This document shows positions 1-8,954 of a stretch of 64,000 nt of DNA, in pieces. Origin of the DNA: Desulfobulbaceae bacterium DB1 (GTDB taxonomy: Bacteria; Desulfobacterota; Desulfobulbia; Desulfobulbales; SURF-16); contig MQUF01000003.1 of the NCBI GenBank assembly GCA_001914235.1, forward strand, positions 512,225 to 576,224, written 5' to 3'. Made by a program: the position numbers and the translations under genes. Below the pieces are notes generated by a model. That model did not search any database and was not told the origin of the DNA. It was given only the letters and a program-made list of their open reading frames with translations. Position 1 is the stretch's first letter, and every line of letters begins with the position of its first letter.

Positions 1-2
1 CT

Positions 3-776
3 GACCCGATCATCTCGACGATCAACCGCGAACATCTCGGCCGCTGGATGGCGGAGGAAGCGACCCGCGCCGGAGTGACCATCCTGACCGATGCCGGGGT
101 CACTTCGATTACCGACCGGCAAGTCATCACTGACGCCGGCCATTTTTCCTACCACTACCTGGTGGGCGCCGACGGCAGCAATTCCCTGGTTCGCCGGTTT
201 CTGAAAATCCCCACCTCCCGCATCGGCACCGGGATCCAATATCATATCCCCGGGGACTTTGACGACATGATCTGGCAGCTTGACCCCGCCCTTTTCTCCA
301 CCGGGTATGCCTGGATATTTCCCCACCGCGGCAGGGCATCGGTGGGAGCCTACGCCGCCCGCGCCGACATCTCCCCCCGGCTTCTTCAGGAAAATTTACA
401 CGCCTGGATGCAAAAACATGGTATAGAAAGAAAGGGCATCAAGCCCGAGGCCGCCGCCATCAATTTCGATTTTCGAGGTTATCGGTTCGGCAACATTTTC
501 CTGGTCGGTGATGCCGCCGGACTTGCTTCAGGATTAACCGGGGAGGGAATCTACCCGGCCGTCTGCTCGGGCCGGACCGTTGCCGCAAAAATCCTTGATC
601 CCGCTGCCGACGACAGCCGGCTCCGACGTCTGATCAGGAAACATTCCACCCATACCCGCTTGCTTGACATATGCGGCAAAAACAGATTCATGACCACATA
701 CATTCTTGAATTTCTTGTGACAGCCCTCAGACTGCGCCTGCTCCATTTCAATGCTCTGGAAATGGGGGATTCGTGA
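3..776 (+). CDS. Geranylgeranyl reductase family FAD-dependent oxidoreductase (5' truncated by window)
   Basis: The reading frame is already open at the first base, so the N-terminal Rossmann/FAD-binding part lies outside the window; 257 residues are visible. The visible part has the ADGxxSxVRR-type motif (GADGSNSLVRR) and the second FAD motif GDAAGLASGLTGEGI that marks the geranylgeranyl-reductase/digeranylgeranylglycerophospholipid reductase branch of the PHBH-fold flavoproteins. These enzymes reduce isoprenoid double bonds or related polyprenyl/lipid substrates; in bacteria the substrate is often a menaquinone side chain or is unknown. The next gene is a small membrane cytochrome 70 nt downstream. 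The family call is solid, the substrate is not. Confidence 0.8.
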   Translation, partial: DPIISTINREHLGRWMAEEATRAGVTILTDAGVTSITDRQVITDAGHFSYHYLVGADGSNSLVRRFLKIPTSRIGTGIQYHIPGDFDDMIWQLDPALFSTGYAWIFPHRGRASVGAYAARADISPRLLQENLHAWMQKHGIERKGIKPEAAAINFDFRGYRFGNIFLVGDAAGLASGLTGEGIYPAVCSGRTVAAKILDPAADDSRLRRLIRKHSTHTRLLDICGKNRFMTTYILEFLVTALRLRLLHFNALEMGDS

Positions 777-846
777 CCGTGGATGGGGTTTCGGAAGAGG
801 GATTCCCTATTCAACCAATTCAACCAACGTGCCGATTCAACAACTC

Positions 847-1119
847 ATGGACAACAAAAAGAAAAAAAATCTCCTGGTTTACAATCTTGTTTTCATCCTT
901 TTCTGCGGCGGAGCCTTTCTCTTTCTCTGGAATGCGCCACAGGAAACCACCGCCTTCCTTCCCCATGACGAAAACCATGAACGGTTCTACCCCATGGATA
1001 AAAAGGAAGCTGAAAAATTCTGCGAAGAATGCCATAATCCCAAAGGGGAAGCGCCTCTGCCGGTGGATCACCCCCCCAAATACCGCTGCCTTTTCTGCCA
1101 CAAACGTCCTGCCCGATGA
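847..1119 (+). CDS. Small membrane-anchored dihaem cytochrome c
   Basis: This 90-residue protein starts with MDNKKKKN followed by one hydrophobic segment (about residues 8-25), which is either an uncleaved anchor or a signal peptide. The periplasmic part has two CxxCH haem-attachment motifs, CEECH and CLFCH, separated by a proline-rich loop. The frame stays open upstream to 751, but the upstream residues are low in quality and overlap the preceding gene, so the ATG at 847 is preferred although no clear Shine-Dalgarno precedes it. Its stop overlaps the tsaE start (ATGA). It probably passes electrons near the flavoprotein upstream, which is inference from position only. Confidence 0.72.
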   Translation: MDNKKKKNLLVYNLVFILFCGGAFLFLWNAPQETTAFLPHDENHERFYPMDKKEAEKFCEECHNPKGEAPLPVDHPPKYRCLFCHKRPAR

Positions 1120-1586
1120 CAGCAGCCCGCACCATCTCCCTGCCCACACTTGACGACACGCTCCGTTTTGGCCGTCATCTCGGCCGGACGGCCAGTCCGG
1201 GCGACATATTCACCCTGTCCGGCGACCTGGGTGCGGGAAAAACAACACTGACCCAGGCCATTGGCCAAGGGCTTGAAGTGCCGCCGGACTATTACATCAC
1301 AAGCCCCACATTCAGCCTGCTCCATGAGTATCCGGGCCGCATCCCCCTCTACCATATGGATCTCTACCGGCTCGGTTCAGCCGAAGAAATTGAAGAACTC
1401 GGCTTTGAAGATTATATCTATGGAAACGGGTTGACCGTCATCGAATGGCCGGACCGACTCGAGTATCTCATGCCGGACAACCGCCTCGACATCTTCATTT
1501 CCACCGTTTCCGCAACATGCCGCTCCCTGCTGCTTACTGCCCATGGCAAGATGCTTTCCCGACTCCCCTCTTTTTTACCGGATTAA
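1116..1586 (+). CDS. tsaE: tRNA threonylcarbamoyladenosine biosynthesis ATPase TsaE
   Basis: A 156-residue P-loop ATPase with Walker A GDLGAGKTT at residues 36-44, followed by the family's SPTFSLLHEY and HMDLYRL blocks and IEWPDRL near the C-terminus. TsaE drives turnover of the TsaBD complex that makes the t6A37 modification on ANN-decoding tRNAs in the cytoplasm. Its start overlaps the stop of the upstream cytochrome by 4 nt, so the two are probably translationally coupled, although they have no obvious functional link. The partner enzyme TsaC/Sua5 is encoded about 13 kb away in this window. Length is normal for the family. Confidence 0.92.
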   Translation: MTAARTISLPTLDDTLRFGRHLGRTASPGDIFTLSGDLGAGKTTLTQAIGQGLEVPPDYYITSPTFSLLHEYPGRIPLYHMDLYRLGSAEEIEELGFEDYIYGNGLTVIEWPDRLEYLMPDNRLDIFISTVSATCRSLLLTAHGKMLSRLPSFLPD

Positions 1587-1590
1587 AAAT

Positions 1591-1620
1591 TTGACTTTCC
1601 ATTCCTGAAAAGCAAATAAT
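1591..1620 (+). promoter_or_regulatory. Candidate sigma-70 promoter for the partner-switching/chemotaxis operon
   Basis: TTGACT at 1591-1596 and AATAAT at 1615-1620 are separated by 18 nt, in the AT-rich gap after tsaE and about 50 nt before the receiver-SpoIIE gene. Match quality is good at both boxes but the spacer is one base longer than ideal. No experimental support is visible. Confidence 0.4.
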
Positions 1621-1667
1621 ATTTTTTATTAACGAGACCTCCTTTTCTTTTATATTTCGTCCCGCAC

Positions 1668-2789
1668 ATGGAAAACAAACAAGAAATCACCATTCTCATA
1701 GTCGACGATACGCCGATCAATCTGAAACTTCTACAGATTTCACTTGCGCGGGAAGGCTACCAGATCCTTACCGCCCGAAACGGTGTCGAAGCCAGGGAAA
1801 CCGCGGTCCGTCATCTTCCCGACCTCATCCTGATGGACATTATCATGCCCAAGGAAAGCGGCTTCGAGGTCCTGGAAAAACTGCAGGCCAATCCGAAAAC
1901 CAACTCCATTCCGGTTGTCTTTCTCACCGGCAATGATGATGTCGCGTCAAAAATAAAAGGTTTCGAACTCGGCGCCGTTGACTATGTGATCAAACCCTTC
2001 AATACCACCGAGGTTCTTGCTCGCGTCCGGCTCCATCTCAAATTGAGTCTGGCCACCAAGGCCCTGGTGAAACGACAAACTGAAAAATTGAAGCAGATCC
2101 ATGACGCCCAAGCCGCCATGCTGGTCAACCCCGCTGATCTGCCCAAAGCGAATTTCGGCATCCATTATTCATCCCTCCATGAAGCCGGAGGTGATTTTTA
2201 TGATGTCCTCCAGGTTTCCGACAACATCGCGGTTTATATGGTTGCCGATGTTTCCGGCCACGACATCGGCACAAGCTTTATCACCGCCGCGGTGAAGGCG
2301 CTTCTGCAGCAGAACTCATCCCTGATATACAGTCCGTCGGACAGTATGAAAATGATGAACAGTGTCCTGATCGACATCCTGCCGGAAGGCAAATACCTGA
2401 CTGCGGTTTATGGCCGTCTGAACAGACAAACCCTGGTCATGTCGCTGGTCAATGCGGGGCACCCGCCGGTCCTTTATGTGCCGGTGGACGACAAGGCGCA
2501 ATTCATTTCAGTGCGGGGTACCCCGGTCGGCATCTTAACCGACGCCTATTTCGAGGCCTGCGACATCAAGGTGAAGCCGGGAGATCGCTTTTACTTTTAC
2601 TCCGACGGCTTGCTGGAACGGGCTGTTTCCCGCCGGGTCTGGACGGCACTGACTTCCGAACTGCTGCCTCTGGCGGAGGAGCTCAGGCAAATACCCGTGA
2701 GCCGGGCGGCGGAAGGACTGAAACATATAGTCTGCGACCGGAAAAGCGCCCCGGATGATGATATTGTAATCATGGCAATAGAGGTCTGA
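1668..2789 (+). CDS. Response regulator with PP2C/SpoIIE (RsbU-like) serine phosphatase output
   Basis: The 373-residue protein has an N-terminal receiver domain (about 7-122; acidic DD pocket at 13-14, phospho-acceptor Asp57 in LILMDIIMP, Lys in the VIKPF motif), a short coiled linker, and a SpoIIE/PP2C phosphatase domain (about 165-370). Metal-binding stretches GGDFYDV, DVSGHDIG, SDGLLER and the terminal DDDIVIM are intact. By analogy with RsbU and HsbR, it should dephosphorylate a STAS-domain antagonist when the receiver is phosphorylated. The next two genes encode an anti-sigma-type ATPase and a STAS protein, giving a complete partner-switching set ahead of cheA. Confidence 0.9.
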   Translation: MENKQEITILIVDDTPINLKLLQISLAREGYQILTARNGVEARETAVRHLPDLILMDIIMPKESGFEVLEKLQANPKTNSIPVVFLTGNDDVASKIKGFELGAVDYVIKPFNTTEVLARVRLHLKLSLATKALVKRQTEKLKQIHDAQAAMLVNPADLPKANFGIHYSSLHEAGGDFYDVLQVSDNIAVYMVADVSGHDIGTSFITAAVKALLQQNSSLIYSPSDSMKMMNSVLIDILPEGKYLTAVYGRLNRQTLVMSLVNAGHPPVLYVPVDDKAQFISVRGTPVGILTDAYFEACDIKVKPGDRFYFYSDGLLERAVSRRVWTALTSELLPLAEELRQIPVSRAAEGLKHIVCDRKSAPDDDIVIMAIEV

Positions 2790-2790
2790 G

Positions 2791-3213
2791 ATGCAGGATA
2801 TTATTATCAAAGAAAGACCCGCGTCCATCACCTGCATCTTTCCCTCAACCCTGTTGAATGTCGACAAATCGGTCAACGCGATCAAAAAATTTATCATTGA
2901 CAAAAAAATCTGCTGTAATCTTTTTGAATTAATCTATATCCTGAGAGAGGCACTCAACAATGCGGTCATTCACGGCAACCGAAATAATGACGCATTACAG
3001 GTGGAATGCACCGTCGCCCTTGAGCATGACAAACTCTCCATCGTGGTCAGCGATCAGGGAGCGGGATTTGACTGGCGTGCCCATCTCCTGAAAAAAAAGG
3101 TGCCGACCGACGCCTCCTCCGGCAGAGGCATCCATTCCTTGTCACATTACGGATTTACCGTAAGCTACAATGAATCGGGCAATACCCTTTATTTAACAAA
3201 AAAAATCATATAA
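2791..3213 (+). CDS. Anti-sigma-factor-type serine kinase (HATPase_c_2, RsbW-like)
   Basis: A 140-residue GHKL ATPase. The N-box is REALNNAVIHGN (Asn56), the G1 box is DQGAGF at 88-93 and the G2 box is GRGI at 111-114. It starts one base after the stop of the SpoIIE protein, so the two are tightly coupled. RsbW-type proteins phosphorylate their STAS antagonist on serine and hold either a sigma factor or another output protein. No sigma-B-like or anti-anti-sigma-regulated sigma gene is visible here, so the held partner may be something other than a sigma factor. That last point is inference. Confidence 0.85.
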   Translation: MQDIIIKERPASITCIFPSTLLNVDKSVNAIKKFIIDKKICCNLFELIYILREALNNAVIHGNRNNDALQVECTVALEHDKLSIVVSDQGAGFDWRAHLLKKKVPTDASSGRGIHSLSHYGFTVSYNESGNTLYLTKKII

Positions 3214-3267
3214 TATTATTGAAGAATCCAGACCCAACCCTTTAATCACTACCAAGGTAAAAAAACA

Positions 3268-3570
3268 ATGAGCCACATAGAAAGAAAAGACGGCGTTGTC
3301 ACGATGAAGCCGGGAGTCGATATCGTCGCCTCTCAATGCGTTGGTCTGAAAAAGGAATTTCTGGAAATCATCAACAGCGGCGAAAAAAAAATTTCAATCG
3401 ATCTTTCCGAAACGGAAATGATTGATTCATCGGGAATCGGCCTTCTCATTTCAATACGTAACAGTCTTGCCAATAACGGCGGCGGCGAAATTGAACTGAT
3501 TCATCTGTCTGATGATCTCCGTCAGCTTTTCAAGGTCATGCGGCTGGATAATCATTTTACCATACGTTAA
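3268..3570 (+). CDS. STAS-domain anti-sigma factor antagonist
   Basis: A 100-residue single STAS domain. The phosphorylation loop is MIDSSGIGLL, with Ser54/Ser55 at the position modified in SpoIIAA and RsbV. It lies 54 nt after the RsbW-like kinase and 80 nt before cheA. Taken with the two upstream genes it should be the switch protein: phosphorylated by the ATPase, dephosphorylated by the receiver-controlled phosphatase. It may feed into secretion, gene expression or the neighbouring chemosensory system; the sequence does not say which. Confidence 0.88.
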   Translation: MSHIERKDGVVTMKPGVDIVASQCVGLKKEFLEIINSGEKKISIDLSETEMIDSSGIGLLISIRNSLANNGGGEIELIHLSDDLRQLFKVMRLDNHFTIR

Positions 3571-3649
3571 TAAGTGGCCGGGCGGCTGAGCCGGCCCGAC
3601 TTCGCCGTCTATCGCGATCGGCTGCGCCAAACGCCGAGGAGAATAGTAT

Positions 3650-6600
3650 ATGCCCCTGATTGAAGATGATGAAACCCTGCATGCCTTTATCGAGGAATCA
3701 AAAGAGCATCTGGATGGGATAGAGGCGGATCTTCTGGCCATTGAAGAGGCCGGTGCCAATATTGATACCGATCTGGTCAATAAAGTTTTCCGTGCCGTCC
3801 ACTCCCTGAAAGGAGGAGCGGGTTTTCTCGGCCTTGACAAGGTGAAGGAACTGTCCCATGCCTCGGAAAACCTGATGAACCTGATCAGAAACCAGGAACT
3901 TGTGCCGACCCCTGCCATTGTCAGCACCCTGCTGGATGCCACCGACCTGCTCGGCACCATGATTGAAAACGCCTCCACCAGCAACGATGTCGATATATCC
4001 TCCTATCTGCTGGCCCTGCAAAACGCGGTTTCCAACAACCTGGACGAAGAAGAAAAGCCCACCCTTGAAAACAGTGTTTCGCTGGGGACGGCAAATAACC
4101 CTGATCTCTTCACCATCAAGGAATTCGAGCTGAATACGATTCGCAAGGGGGCCAACAATCTTTTTATTCTGGAATACGACCTGATCACCGACATCGAACA
4201 GCAGGGCAAAACCCCCCTTGCCGTCATCAGGGAACTGCAGCAGACGGGCGAGCTGGTTGACAGCAAAGTGGACATTGCATCGGTGGGAGATCTCCAATCC
4301 GACCTGGAAGCAATGCGGATTCCCTTCTTTGCCCTCTTCGCCACTATCATGGAAATTGATCTGCTGACCGGCTTTCTCGGTCTGGATCCCGGGAAAATTC
4401 ACCCGGTTGAATTTGACAAACCGGACGCAACCGCTCCGGCGCCACCAGCCGCCACGATTCCTGATGTTAAAGCACCGACGCCGCCGGCGTCAACGTCGGC
4501 TTACGAGGCACCTCCTGAAACGGCGGCAGCTCCTTCCCGAGAAAACCGGACCCTCCCTCCGCCGAATAAAGAAGAGGCACCTCCTTCCGCCGTTTCCGGG
4601 GCCAAAGCGCCGCCGCAGATCAAGGCAGAAACCAATTTGCGAGTCAGCGTGAAAATGCTCGACAACCTGATGACCCTGGCCGGTGAGCTTGTCTTGACGA
4701 GAAATCAGCTTGTCCAGGCGGTTTCCACCCATAACCAGCAGGGAGTTGACACCGTTTCCCAACGCCTTGACCTGGTCACCTCGGAACTGCAGGAGGCAAT
4801 CATGTCCACCCGCATGCAACCGGTGGGCAATATCTTCAACAAGTTCAAAAGGGTTGTCCGTGATCTTTCCAAGGATCTCGGCAAGGAAGTCAATCTGATC
4901 ATTGAGGGCGAGGAAGTTGAACTTGACAAAACCATCATCGAGGCCATCGGCGATCCGCTGACGCATCTGGTGCGCAACTCGGTGGATCACGGTATCGAAA
5001 CTCCGGGGCAACGCGCCAAAAGCAACAAGCCGGAAATGGGATTGCTGCGCTTGAGCGCCTTCCATGAAGGCGGTCAGGTCATTATAGAAATCGAGGACGA
5101 CGGCGCGGGCATCAATACCGAAAAGCTCAAGGCAAAAGTGCTGGAGATGGGCCTTCACGACAGGGCCCAGCTTGAAGCCATGTCGCAGAAAGAACTGGCC
5201 AAGTTGATCTTCCTGCCGGGCCTTTCCACCGCCAAGGAGGTAACGGATGTTTCCGGCCGCGGAGTCGGCATGGACGTCGTGCACACCAATCTTTCCAAAT
5301 TGGGCGGGGTCATCGATATCGAAACCGCCATGGGCGCGGGGACAACCATTTCCATCAAGCTTCCCCTGACCCTGGCAATTATTCCCAGTCTCATCGTTAC
5401 CTGCCAGCAGGAACGTTTTGCCATACCGCAAGTCAATCTGGTTGAGCTGGTGCGGGTCCCTGCCGGCCAGGTCAAGGAACGCATCGAGAAAATCGGCGAT
5501 GCGATGGTCATGCGTCTGCGCGGCGAACTCCTGCCCCTTGTCCATTTACGCACCGCCTTGGGAATCAAGGACTGCGTCTATCTCGACCCGGATACCCAGA
5601 CAACCAGAACAGACCGGCGCACGAACATCTGCGATCCCCGGGGCGGCAAAAGGCTGGAAAAACTCGAGGAAGAGCGCAGCGAACAAAGCGCCGTCGAAGA
5701 AAAAAGAAGCGGGGATGATCGGCGCACCAGCCCCATGAGCGCCTACAACATTCTCGTTCTCTCTTCCGGTGATTTTCACTACGGCCTGATCGTCGATCAA
5801 TTGCTTGATTCGGAAGAAATCGTTGTCAAACCGCTCGGCTCGCATCTGAGAAATTGCAAATGTTACGCCGGAGCCACTATTCAAGGAGACGGCCGTGTTG
5901 CCCTTATCCTCGATGTGGTCGGCGTCAGCGCGCAAATGAAACTCAACCGGGTGGCCGAAAAGACGAAATCACAGTCCTTGTTGCTGAAAGAAAAACAGGA
6001 AGGCCTTGAAGATTCGCAATCTCTGCTCATCGTCATGAACGCACCCAATGAGCAGATGGCGATCCCCCTTGGACTTATTTCGCGCATTGAGAAAATCCAA
6101 ACAGACGACATCATCGTCACCGCCGGCCGCCGGAACATTCAGTACCGGGGAGGCACCCTTTCGCTTTTCGGCGTTGAAGAGGTAGCCAATGTCGGTTTAC
6201 GCGATGAAACGGGATCATCCTGCTATGTCGTCGTTTTCCCCATAGCCGGCAGGGAAGTCGGCATCATGGTCGGCGAAATCGTCGACATCCTCGATGCAAC
6301 AATAAAAATTGATGATGTCACCCATCGCCAGACCGGCATCCTCGGCTCCATGATCATTTTTGACAAGATCACCCTGCTGGTCGATCTCTATGGCGTCGTT
6401 TCCGCCATCATGCCGGAGTGGGCTGTTTACACCAAGACACAATACGAAGAAACGGGTGGTGTTGCCGCCAATGTGCTTATTGTCGAAGACTCCAAATTTT
6501 TCATGAATCAGCTCGTCAATTTTGTCACCGAAGCCGGCTATAAGATTTTTACCGCTGAAGACGGCATGGAGGCACTACAGGTACTCGAGGAAGAGAAAAT

Positions 6601-6841
6601 AGATTTAATTTTAACGGACATTGAAATGCCCAACATGGATGGATTGGAGCTCACCAGGCGCATCAGGAGCGAACCAAGGTGGTCGGCTATTCCGGTCATC
6701 GCCGTCACATCCGTCGCCGGCGAGGCAGCGGAAGAACGAGGCCGCCAGGCAGGGGTGGACGAATATCTAATTAAACTCGATCGGGAACAGATTGCTTCCA
6801 AGATTGATCTTTACATGAAAAAGCAGGGAGGAACGCGGTAA
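3650..6841 (+). CDS. cheA: Hybrid chemotaxis histidine kinase CheA with two CheW-like domains and a receiver
   Basis: A 1063-residue kinase. Order: Hpt (1-110; His51 in AVHSLKGGAGF), an uncharacterised middle region, a Pro/Ala-rich linker (about 260-323), dimerisation domain, HATPase (N-box HLVRNSVDHGIE near 440, G boxes EDDGAGIN and GRGVGMDVV), a first CheW-like domain (about 575-755), a second CheW-like domain (about 780-925) and a C-terminal receiver (about 941-1060, Asp in ILTDIEMPNMDG). The first CheW-like domain has a charged insertion (about 649-695) rich in Arg, Glu and DRR motifs, which is unusual. cheW follows after 4 nt. The layout fits an alternative-function (non-flagellar) chemosensory array. 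No P2-type CheY-binding domain is obvious. Confidence 0.93.
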   Translation: MPLIEDDETLHAFIEESKEHLDGIEADLLAIEEAGANIDTDLVNKVFRAVHSLKGGAGFLGLDKVKELSHASENLMNLIRNQELVPTPAIVSTLLDATDLLGTMIENASTSNDVDISSYLLALQNAVSNNLDEEEKPTLENSVSLGTANNPDLFTIKEFELNTIRKGANNLFILEYDLITDIEQQGKTPLAVIRELQQTGELVDSKVDIASVGDLQSDLEAMRIPFFALFATIMEIDLLTGFLGLDPGKIHPVEFDKPDATAPAPPAATIPDVKAPTPPASTSAYEAPPETAAAPSRENRTLPPPNKEEAPPSAVSGAKAPPQIKAETNLRVSVKMLDNLMTLAGELVLTRNQLVQAVSTHNQQGVDTVSQRLDLVTSELQEAIMSTRMQPVGNIFNKFKRVVRDLSKDLGKEVNLIIEGEEVELDKTIIEAIGDPLTHLVRNSVDHGIETPGQRAKSNKPEMGLLRLSAFHEGGQVIIEIEDDGAGINTEKLKAKVLEMGLHDRAQLEAMSQKELAKLIFLPGLSTAKEVTDVSGRGVGMDVVHTNLSKLGGVIDIETAMGAGTTISIKLPLTLAIIPSLIVTCQQERFAIPQVNLVELVRVPAGQVKERIEKIGDAMVMRLRGELLPLVHLRTALGIKDCVYLDPDTQTTRTDRRTNICDPRGGKRLEKLEEERSEQSAVEEKRSGDDRRTSPMSAYNILVLSSGDFHYGLIVDQLLDSEEIVVKPLGSHLRNCKCYAGATIQGDGRVALILDVVGVSAQMKLNRVAEKTKSQSLLLKEKQEGLEDSQSLLIVMNAPNEQMAIPLGLISRIEKIQTDDIIVTAGRRNIQYRGGTLSLFGVEEVANVGLRDETGSSCYVVVFPIAGREVGIMVGEIVDILDATIKIDDVTHRQTGILGSMIIFDKITLLVDLYGVVSAIMPEWAVYTKTQYEETGGVAANVLIVEDSKFFMNQLVNFVTEAGYKIFTAEDGMEALQVLEEEKIDLILTDIEMPNMDGLELTRRIRSEPRWSAIPVIAVTSVAGEAAEERGRQAGVDEYLIKLDREQIASKIDLYMKKQGGTR

Positions 6842-6845
6842 AAAC

Positions 6846-7301
6846 ATGCAGAAATCCGTTGAGAAAACATCAGAAGGCACCCAGGAACTGGCTATTTTCC
6901 AAATAGATGAAATGGCCTGCGGCCTTGACACATCGTGGGTCCGGGAAATCATCAAAAATACCCAGATTACCAAAGTTCACCTGGCGCCGGAGTATGTCAC
7001 CGGGGTCATCAATCTGCGTGGTGAAATCGCAACCGTCATTGATCTGCGGAAAAAATTCGCTTTGGAATCTTCCGATGCGCCGGAAAAAATGGAAATTGTC
7101 GTCGTCAGGCAGGGATCGGAAAATATCGGTTTTCTCGTTGACGGGGTCCGCGACGTCATCTGGGCGGACAGGAAGAATATCACCCCGCCGCCGTCCAATA
7201 TCAGCGGCATCACCGGTATTTATTTTGAAGGCATCTACAAGATGGAAAAGGAACTGGTGGCAATACTCAATATCGATGAACTGCTGAAGATGGGAGAATG
7301 A
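6846..7301 (+). CDS. cheW: Chemotaxis coupling protein CheW
   Basis: A 151-residue CheW-fold protein with typical blocks: GLDTSWVREI, HLAPEYVTGVINLRGEIATVIDL and GFLVDGVRDVI. CheW bridges chemoreceptors to the CheA P5 domain in the cytoplasmic array. It starts 4 nt after the cheA stop codon and ends only 6 nt before the convergent HEAT-receiver gene. There is therefore no room for a separate terminator, and the two operons are likely to overlap at their transcript ends. Confidence 0.92.
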   Translation: MQKSVEKTSEGTQELAIFQIDEMACGLDTSWVREIIKNTQITKVHLAPEYVTGVINLRGEIATVIDLRKKFALESSDAPEKMEIVVVRQGSENIGFLVDGVRDVIWADRKNITPPPSNISGITGIYFEGIYKMEKELVAILNIDELLKMGE

Positions 7302-7307
7302 GACACT

Positions 7308-8942
7308 TCACTTTTTTTGTAATACCTCGCGAATCGCGGCGCCGATCTGATCCGCGGTAAAAGGCTTGGCCAGGATCATGTTGACGCCAACCTCAAAGGC
7401 CTCCCGGTGATCCGGACTTTCGCTCTGGGTTGTCACCATAATGATGGGTAATTCATTCGCACTATAAAGACCTCGCAGCTGGCGGGTCAACTCGATGCCG
7501 GTGATGTCCGGCATATTGAGGTCTGTCAGGATGACATCCGGTTTCATGCTTGTCGCCCTGTCAATGGCAACTGCCGGAAACTCAAAGAGCTGTACCTCCA
7601 TGCCGAGCTGAAAAAGGGTGTTCTTGTAAATCGACAGGATCATCCTGGAGTCGTCAACCGCATAAACCAGCAACTTCTTCTCTTCGCTGCTCACCTCTTT
7701 GGCAACCAACTTGTCGGCAAGCTTATTGTACCCCTTCTGCCGGAACAGCTCTTCATACCGTTTTTTCAGATCGGGATGGGCCTTGGAGTTTAAGAATTTC
7801 ACCGCCAGATTCTGAAATACATCCAGATCAATAATACTGAAAACAACTTTATGGGATTCGGAATTCAAAAAGGCATCCACCACATATTCCGCTTCGATTC
7901 CGCCCTGCATGACAAGATTACGGACACCGGCAATCAACACATCATCGCAGTTCCATTCAATCGCTTTTGCCGCGGCGATGCGAACCTGATCGACCCGGTC
8001 GGACAGCCCCTCAGCCAGCACATACGCGCCCTTGGACAGCGGCATCATCCCCAGTGCTTCATAGGCGGCAAAACGGACATTTGCATCGGCCGGTTCATCG
8101 TGAATCAGCTTGCGCACCGCCCGCACGGCGCTGATGTCGCCGATATAGCCCAGGACATTGAGTGAATGAACCAGCAGATCAGAATCGTTGCTGTTCAGAT
8201 TCTCCACCAGCATGGGGATCGCCTTTGCCCCGATTCTGGTCAGCCGGCTCTTGACATGGTTGCGGATATAGGCATGAGAGGAGCCCAGTTCCCGGTTCAG
8301 CTGCTTCAGGGCAAGAGCGTCCTGGAGATTGGCCAGGGCGTCAATGATGATGATGTCAAGATCACTGTCGGTTCCCATTCGTTCCACCAGGCGCTGCACC
8401 GAGGTTGGCGTGTCGATGTTTGACAGGGCGTTGATGGCGGCGATAACCAGTTCACGATCTCCGGAATAAAGAAAATCGCTCAAAGTATTTATCGGACCGG
8501 GATCACCGATGCTGCCCAAGGCAACGAGACAGGTCTTCATTACCTGGGGGTCTTCGGTTGCGGCCAGAATTTCTTCTATAAGAGGGACCGCCTCTTCAAG
8601 CTGGATTTCACCGGCAATCTCCACCAGGATCTGTTTATGGCGGAACTGATCGCTTTTCAGCAGCACCAGCAGATGCCCCGGCTTCTTCATGACCCGGCTG
8701 AACAGCAGATTGCGGATAACAGGTTTGGGTATCAAGAATTCCTGCTCGTTGACAACCAGACGGGCCAGCATGGTGATGACGATTTCACCTTCCGAACCGG
8801 CCAGCACCGCGATAAACTGATTCTGCCCCTTGCCGTCCAGTTGATCAAAATGATTCAGGAGAACGGTGCCCTTGATAATGTCGTTTGCCGCAATGACATG
8901 CCGCAGTTCCGCCAGGAAATCATCCAGATTGATATGTGCCAT
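7308..8942 (-). CDS. HEAT-repeat protein with C-terminal receiver domain
   Basis: A 544-residue protein. Residues about 1-400 are a row of HEAT/PBS-lyase-like helical repeats (for example VPLIEEILAATEDPQVMKTCLVALGSIGD and AIPMLVENL segments). Residues about 424-542 are a full receiver (acidic pocket VDDS, phospho-Asp near 470 in ILTDLNMPD, Lys in LAKPF). HEAT scaffolds bind partner proteins, so this looks like a phosphorylation-gated adaptor, not a transcription factor. It is the last gene of a minus-strand operon that also encodes CheB, CheR, PilZ, HDOD and a hybrid kinase, and CheA is the likely phosphodonor. The specific role is unknown. Confidence 0.85.
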   Translation of the reverse strand: MAHINLDDFLAELRHVIAANDIIKGTVLLNHFDQLDGKGQNQFIAVLAGSEGEIVITMLARLVVNEQEFLIPKPVIRNLLFSRVMKKPGHLLVLLKSDQFRHKQILVEIAGEIQLEEAVPLIEEILAATEDPQVMKTCLVALGSIGDPGPINTLSDFLYSGDRELVIAAINALSNIDTPTSVQRLVERMGTDSDLDIIIIDALANLQDALALKQLNRELGSSHAYIRNHVKSRLTRIGAKAIPMLVENLNSNDSDLLVHSLNVLGYIGDISAVRAVRKLIHDEPADANVRFAAYEALGMMPLSKGAYVLAEGLSDRVDQVRIAAAKAIEWNCDDVLIAGVRNLVMQGGIEAEYVVDAFLNSESHKVVFSIIDLDVFQNLAVKFLNSKAHPDLKKRYEELFRQKGYNKLADKLVAKEVSSEEKKLLVYAVDDSRMILSIYKNTLFQLGMEVQLFEFPAVAIDRATSMKPDVILTDLNMPDITGIELTRQLRGLYSANELPIIMVTTQSESPDHREAFEVGVNMILAKPFTADQIGAAIREVLQKK

Positions 8943-8954
8943 AAGTCCTCAAGG

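Noticed and set aside
4490-5545. 351-codon open frame antisense to cheA
   Set aside because: The cheA frame has clear Hpt, kinase and CheW motifs; the antisense frame has none and its length reflects GC-rich third positions.
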